Below, in pieces: positions 60,422-64,000 of a DNA stretch of 64,000 bases. The stretch lies in assembly GCA_040905505.1 (NCBI GenBank), contig JBBDRL010000108.1, positions 1-64,000 of the forward strand. The letters run 5' to 3'. The translations under genes and the position numbers were made by a program. Under the pieces are notes generated by a model that was not told the origin of the DNA, searched no databases, and saw only the letters and a program-made list of their open reading frames with translations. This DNA is from WHSP01 sp040905505 (GTDB taxonomy: Bacteria; Gemmatimonadota; Gemmatimonadetes; Longimicrobiales; Longimicrobiaceae). Every line of letters starts with the position of its first letter. Position 1 is the first letter of the stretch.

Positions 60422-61327
60422 TCACCGATTGCCTTCGGGCTTCGGCTCCAGCGTCCGGAGATAGAGCCAGATCGCGCGCAGCTCGTCATCCGTCATCTGC
60501 CGTGTGTTCTGCACCGGCATGAACGGATCCAGGGCTGAGCCGTCCGGACGGACGCCCTCACGCATCGACCGGAAGAAATCCGCCTCCGTCCACTCGCCGA
60601 TTCCCGTTTCGGAGTCCGGTGTGATGTTGGAGACCGCGGGGAAGCTCGGCGGAGTCCCCGGAATGCGGCCGCCCGAGTACGTGTGGCCGTGGCATCCGAC
60701 ACAACCCGTCGCCAGGTACGCGCCGTATTCGGCGGTGACCCCCGCCGGCGGTCCCGCCGGCCGGGGCGCCTCGTGGTCGATCAGCTCGGCGGGAATCAGA
60801 TCCATCTGCCCTGCGAGTAGGAGCACCCGCGCGAGCGGGCCAACGCGATGCTCCGGTACCTCGTTGTCGACCGCGGGGGCACTCTTGATGTACGCCACCA
60901 GCGCCCCGACGTCCTCGTCGCTGAGAGGATAGAACTCGTGCGACGGCATGAACAGCAGCGGCTTTCCATCCGGCCGCAGCCCGTGGCGAATCGCCGTAAC
61001 CCAGCTCTCATCCGTGTACCCGCCCGCGACGCCGCCCGCCCCGCGCGTCAGATTCGTGCCCGAAATGCGGCCGACGATCGGATCGTCCATGATCGTCACC
61101 CCGCCCAGGTTCTCTCCGTGACAATCGACGCAGCCGCGGGTCACCATCAGATGTCGCCCGCGAGCGATCACTTCCGGGTCACCGGAGAGGGCGACCGCGC
61201 TCACCGGCAGATCATACGTCTTCCGCAGGCGGTACTCGGAAGTTCCGTAGACCGCGGTGGCGGCGAGCAGCGCTACCCCGAGCAGGCCGAGCAGACCGAT
61301 GCCCGTATAGCGAAGAATCCTTTTCAT
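60422..61327 (-). CDS. Membrane-anchored diheme cytochrome c
   Basis: A 301-residue protein with an N-terminal TM anchor (GIGLLGLLGVALLAATAVYG) and two class-I cytochrome c modules. Heme motifs are CVDCH (in RGCVDCHGENLGG) and CVGCH (in TGCVGCHGHTYSGG). Met-ligand candidates follow (LLFMPSHEFYPLSDEDVGAL; PFMPVQNTRQMTDDELRAIW). It probably passes electrons from a periplasmic dehydrogenase to the respiratory chain, and the PQQ enzyme at 5851-7050 could be a donor, though not adjacent. The ATG at 61327 overlaps the stop of a small upstream gene (ATGA), implying translational coupling. Confidence 0.92.
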   Translation of the reverse strand: MKRILRYTGIGLLGLLGVALLAATAVYGTSEYRLRKTYDLPVSAVALSGDPEVIARGRHLMVTRGCVDCHGENLGGVTIMDDPIVGRISGTNLTRGAGGVAGGYTDESWVTAIRHGLRPDGKPLLFMPSHEFYPLSDEDVGALVAYIKSAPAVDNEVPEHRVGPLARVLLLAGQMDLIPAELIDHEAPRPAGPPAGVTAEYGAYLATGCVGCHGHTYSGGRIPGTPPSFPAVSNITPDSETGIGEWTEADFFRSMREGVRPDGSALDPFMPVQNTRQMTDDELRAIWLYLRTLEPKPEGNR

Positions 61328-61554
61328 ACCGGGCCCTGTGCGGCGGCGATCGGATCCCGAAGCGACTCGACCGCCTGTACCGCAGACACGGCCACCAGCC
61401 GTGGCGCGCGGGCCCACGAAGGGGCGATGATCTCGCCGATCAGCTCCGACGTGCCGGCGCCGAGACGATACGACGGCCGCAGGGTGCATGTTGTGGTGCT
61501 GCCGGGCTTCGGATCGATGATGTCCCCGATGAGGTCGACGGTCGTGCGGTTCAT
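61324..61554 (-). CDS. Small protein coupled to the cytochrome gene
   Basis: A 76-residue product, start ATG 61554 with AGGAG 10 bases upstream. It contains two similar segments, TVDLIGDIIDPKPGST and TSELIGEIIAPSWARA, about 30 residues apart, and ends in an Ala/Val-rich helix. No signal peptide or TM. Its TGA overlaps the cytochrome ATG, which supports a real gene. Family not recognised; the duplicated LIG(D/E)II(D/A)P motif is the only clue. It could be a peptide precursor or a regulatory coupling frame. Confidence 0.5.
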   Translation of the reverse strand: MNRTTVDLIGDIIDPKPGSTTTCTLRPSYRLGAGTSELIGEIIAPSWARAPRLVAVSAVQAVESLRDPIAAAQGPV

Positions 61555-61784
61555 GCTGCTCGTGCTCCTGCGGTGGGGTGGGAGTGATCGCCGATAATCA
61601 ACAGCAGCAGTATTGCTCACCGAGGCGGGCGCTGGCAAGCCTCCTGTTTCAGCGAACCGTCGGCCCCCGGCCCGGCACATCCCATCGCCCGCTGCGGCGA
61701 AGGTCTGGAGACGACCCGCCAGGCGCCGCCACGTTTCTTGCACGGAAGCTGGCCAGTTCTCTGAATCCCCCTGAGGAGGTGGCT

Positions 61785-62066
61785 ATGCGCCCGTTGATGT
61801 TCACTTTGATCGCACTATTCGTATCGGCCCCGGCGCTCGGCGCGACCGCGAACGACCCGCCCGCCGTCGAGCGCGAGGTCGTTCCCACGGTCGCGGCGGA
61901 ACCGCTGCCTGGCCCAGCGCCCGCAATGAATCTCACGGAGATACAGATCGAGGAACGCGCCGGTATGGCTGAGGCAGAAGTAGCCCAGCTTCCAGCCCGG
62001 GGTAGCTTCTGGTGGATCGTCGGCGCGATCGTGGTCGGCGGGGTGATTCTCAGCGTCCTCCTGTAG
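61785..62066 (+). CDS. Small exported membrane protein
   Basis: A 93-residue protein. The ATG at 61785 is fixed by a strong TGAGGAGGTGG site. A signal-type N-terminus (LMFTLIALFVSAPALGATA) leads to a 50-residue acidic, Pro-rich periplasmic part (MNLTEIQIEERAGMAEAEVA) and a C-terminal TM helix (FWWIVGAIVVGGVILSVLL) that reaches the end of the protein. Function unknown; the architecture is common for small envelope proteins of unknown role. Two apparent membrane-inserting ends suggest either a hairpin or a cleaved precursor with a C-terminal anchor. Confidence 0.7.
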   Translation: MRPLMFTLIALFVSAPALGATANDPPAVEREVVPTVAAEPLPGPAPAMNLTEIQIEERAGMAEAEVAQLPARGSFWWIVGAIVVGGVILSVLL

Positions 62067-62150
62067 TCCGACGCCGGGGGCGAGACCTAGCGGCGCCCCT
62101 CCGCCGCGGGCACCTCGACCCGATCCTCGCCGGTCACCCCGGCGCCAACC

Positions 62151-62729
62151 ATGCGCAGTACCGGCCTAACGGAAGCGCTGCGACCGATGCCGCAAACGAC
62201 TCTGGCTCTCCTGGTCGCCGGGTGCTGCATCTTCGCCGCAGGGTGCCGACCTGGTCCGGCCGCGTCGGCGCCCCGCCCCACGATCGCCTTCGCGACCGGC
62301 GAGGTCCATTTCGCGGCGCGCGCCGATACCGTCGTCATACGTGTCGAGATCGCCGAGACGGCAGAGCAGCACCGCCTGGGGCTTAGCGGACGTGACCGGC
62401 TCGCTGAGGACGCGGGGATGATCTTCCTGTTCCCGGAGGAGCAGCCGCCGGATAGAGCCTTCTGGATGTACCGCACGCCAGTTCCCCTCAGCATCGCCTT
62501 CCTCGACGCCGACCACGTGATCCGCAGCGTCAGGGACATGGATCCCTGCGGGAGCTGGTTCTCGCTGTTCTGCCCCCGATTTTCCGCCGGAGTGCCCTTC
62601 CACTCTGCACTCGAGGTGCCCCAGGGAGCTCTGGCGCGATATCGAATCGGGGTGGGCGACAAGGCGATACTGAGACGGGACGATGGAGGGCAGCGACGGA
62701 ATTCCAGCATGGCGCGAGAGCGCCCGTGA
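62151..62729 (+). CDS. DUF192 lipoprotein
   Basis: A 192-residue exported DUF192 protein. The lipobox is CIFAAGC (Cys32). The DUF192 core follows: VVIRVEIAETAEQHRLGLSG, AGMIFLFPEEQPPDRAFWMY, TPVPLSIAFLDADHVIRSV and ALEVPQGALARYRIGVGDKA. The family is widespread and of unknown function; the fold is a small beta-barrel in the periplasm or outside. Two extra Cys (DPCGSWFSLFC) may pair. The ATG at 62151 is used because it supplies basic residues to the signal; an ATG at 62187 is possible. The C-terminal 30 residues are hydrophilic and unconserved in appearance. Confidence 0.85.
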   Translation: MRSTGLTEALRPMPQTTLALLVAGCCIFAAGCRPGPAASAPRPTIAFATGEVHFAARADTVVIRVEIAETAEQHRLGLSGRDRLAEDAGMIFLFPEEQPPDRAFWMYRTPVPLSIAFLDADHVIRSVRDMDPCGSWFSLFCPRFSAGVPFHSALEVPQGALARYRIGVGDKAILRRDDGGQRRNSSMARERP

Positions 62730-62826
62730 GTGCAATGTTGTGAGGGGCGGGCGCCTTCCACCCGGATCGCTCGTGCTCCCGCGTCCGCGTCGTGCGAATC
62801 AACCCTCACCCATCAAGGATGATCTC

Positions 62827-64000
62827 ATGCCGGATTCCAGGCCTCCAGTCGACCGTTCGGCCAGTCACCTCACACGGCGCCAGCTCCTGACCGGGGCCGG
62901 GGCCGCGCTCGGTGCCGGACTCCTGCTCCCCGACCCACTGGCTGCCGGAATCTCCGGGCTCGCCCGTACGTCCCCCGCCAACGCCGCGGGCAGGGGCGCG
63001 AACGACCACGTCGTCTTCACCCATACGACGGTCGTGACGGGCGATCCGAACCGGGCCCAGCTCAAGGACGTCGCGCTCGCGGTCGAAGGCGGGGTCGTCG
63101 CGGCCATCGGCCCGACGGACGACGTCGTCGCCCGCTTCCCCGGCGCCGAGGTGATCGACGGGCGCAACAAGGCCGTCCTGCCGGGCGTCATCAACTGTCA
63201 CGCACACCTTTCGGCCGCGATCGCCAGGGGTTTTAACGAGGACTTCGGCTTCCCCAACCGAGCCGATCTGCCCGTTTCGCCCGGCGGTAGACTGCTGTCC
63301 GAGGAGGAGCGTACACTGATGTCGGTGATGGCGGCGCTGCACAGCATCCGGACCGGGACGACCACCGTCGTCGAGTACACCGGCGGGATCGCGCCCGAGG
63401 CCGCGGAGCTCGCGCGAACCGGCCTCCGCTGGGTGTTCGCCGAGGGCGTCAACGACCGGGTGGGCGGCACCGTGATGTCCCCCGAACGCCTCGCCGAGAC
63501 CTCCACACCCGAGTTCTCCGCCGAGATGCGCGAGGAGGGACTCCAGCGTATCGAGGACCTGTACAGTCAGTGGCACGGCGCGAACGATGGGCGCATCCAG
63601 GTCTTCCCAGCCGTCGTCCACACGGAAAACGCGTCCCCCGAGCTGCTGCGCGCCATCCGCGAGTTCGCCGAGCAGCGCGACCTCGGCTACACGATCCACA
63701 TGAACCAGACCCACGCCGAGATCGAGTACATGACGCGGTACCACGGCGTACGGCCGGCCGAGTACCTCTATCAGCACGATTTCCTCGGGCCACGCCTGTT
63801 CGCCGCCCACGCCCGCTACGTCGACCAGAACGAGATCGACCTGCTCGCCCAGACGGACACGATCATCTCGCATCAGGCGTCCATGGCCGCAAACCGCGGG
63901 GTCAGCCCGCCCATCCCCGCCCTGCGCGAGGCCGGCTGCCGGATCTGCCTCGGGACGGACAACAACAACAACGACATGTTCGCCGTCATGAAGGTCGCCC
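62827..64000 (+). CDS. Tat-exported amidohydrolase (3' end beyond window)
   Basis: 391 codons are visible before the window ends. TRRQLLTGAGAALGAGLLL is a twin-arginine signal, so the enzyme is exported folded with its metal. It is an amidohydrolase-superfamily TIM barrel: the HxH metal motif in VLPGVINCHAHLSAAI, GTTTVVEYTGGIAPEAAELA, later metal His candidates in TIHMNQTHAEIEYM and FAAHARYVD, HQASMAANRGVSPPIPALR, and the metal Asp in CLGTDNNNNDMF. This order fits the chlorohydrolase/deaminase (TrzN/AtzA, SAH-deaminase) group. The substrate is unknown. AAGGATG lies a few bases before the ATG at 62827. Confidence 0.88.
   Translation, partial: MPDSRPPVDRSASHLTRRQLLTGAGAALGAGLLLPDPLAAGISGLARTSPANAAGRGANDHVVFTHTTVVTGDPNRAQLKDVALAVEGGVVAAIGPTDDVVARFPGAEVIDGRNKAVLPGVINCHAHLSAAIARGFNEDFGFPNRADLPVSPGGRLLSEEERTLMSVMAALHSIRTGTTTVVEYTGGIAPEAAELARTGLRWVFAEGVNDRVGGTVMSPERLAETSTPEFSAEMREEGLQRIEDLYSQWHGANDGRIQVFPAVVHTENASPELLRAIREFAEQRDLGYTIHMNQTHAEIEYMTRYHGVRPAEYLYQHDFLGPRLFAAHARYVDQNEIDLLAQTDTIISHQASMAANRGVSPPIPALREAGCRICLGTDNNNNDMFAVMKVA

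Overview
The window is 64 kb of GC-rich DNA with two scaffold gaps (26798-26807 and 42004-42103). It looks like a piece of a draft or metagenome-derived genome of a Gram-negative-type bacterium. Outer-membrane beta-barrels, a TonB-dependent receptor, many lipoproteins, Tat and Sec signal peptides and periplasmic c-type cytochromes imply two membranes. A PadR regulator coupled to a large duplicated-FtsX (ADOP-type) permease, DUF4159, LVIVD, DUF305 and PQQ-propeller exported proteins, and several soluble PAS hybrid kinases are a mix I associate with Gemmatimonadota or a close relative. That is an inference from gene content only; there is no rRNA or tRNA in the window.

Left part (1-12 kb): two decayed-looking toxin-antitoxin modules, namely an antitoxin with a 38-codon toxin stump and a vapBC pair whose VapC has Asn in place of the first catalytic Asp. 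A SWIM-protein/SNF2-helicase pair follows, then exported redox and propeller proteins (PQQ sugar dehydrogenase, a heme-binding lipoprotein, DUF4159, an NHL lipoprotein). A striking double array of 7-bp repeats lies at 9340-9471. At 11.8-12.2 kb a DUF1648 gene is broken by an in-frame TGA.

Middle part (12-33.5 kb): a ketopantoate-reductase-like gene, an RsbRD-type histidine kinase, DUF305 and LVIVD proteins, a stump of a MltF-type gene beside an intact lytic transglycosylase, and an Omp85-like barrel. Then comes an iron-responsive locus. Two near-consensus promoters, each followed directly by a Fur-box palindrome, face inward: one drives a 59-residue lipoprotein, a TonB receptor and a DUF4856 protein, the other drives an FbpA/FutA-type ferric-binding lipoprotein. 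Between them are a GT-C-like membrane protein and an FAD amine-oxidase-like protein. Similar hairpins sit at both ends of the rightward block. A translationally coupled diaminopropionate ammonia-lyase / M20 hydrolase pair follows.

Signalling part (33.5-47.4 kb): six two-component proteins, all apparently cytosolic. Two multi-PAS hybrid kinases are paralogues of each other and two REC-first kinases are paralogues of each other. With them are a REC-LuxR response regulator and a tiny kinase with a degraded ATP site. An ADOP permease/PadR pair and a repeat-rich stretch (18-19 bp and 55 bp tandem repeats) interrupt the cluster. A TGGGTCA-NN-TGACCCA palindrome occurs near 37.03, 42.35 and 49.57 kb.

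Right part (47.4-64 kb): an AI-2E-family permease, an outer-membrane protein, a 485-residue protein I cannot place (49788-51245), DUF2207 and ankyrin proteins, a BNR propeller, a membrane pseudokinase lacking HRD and DFG aspartates, MtgA, an O-antigen-ligase-like protein, a HugZ-type heme protein, a diheme cytochrome coupled to an unknown 76-residue protein, a small membrane protein, a DUF192 lipoprotein, and the 5' part of a Tat-exported amidohydrolase that runs off the window.
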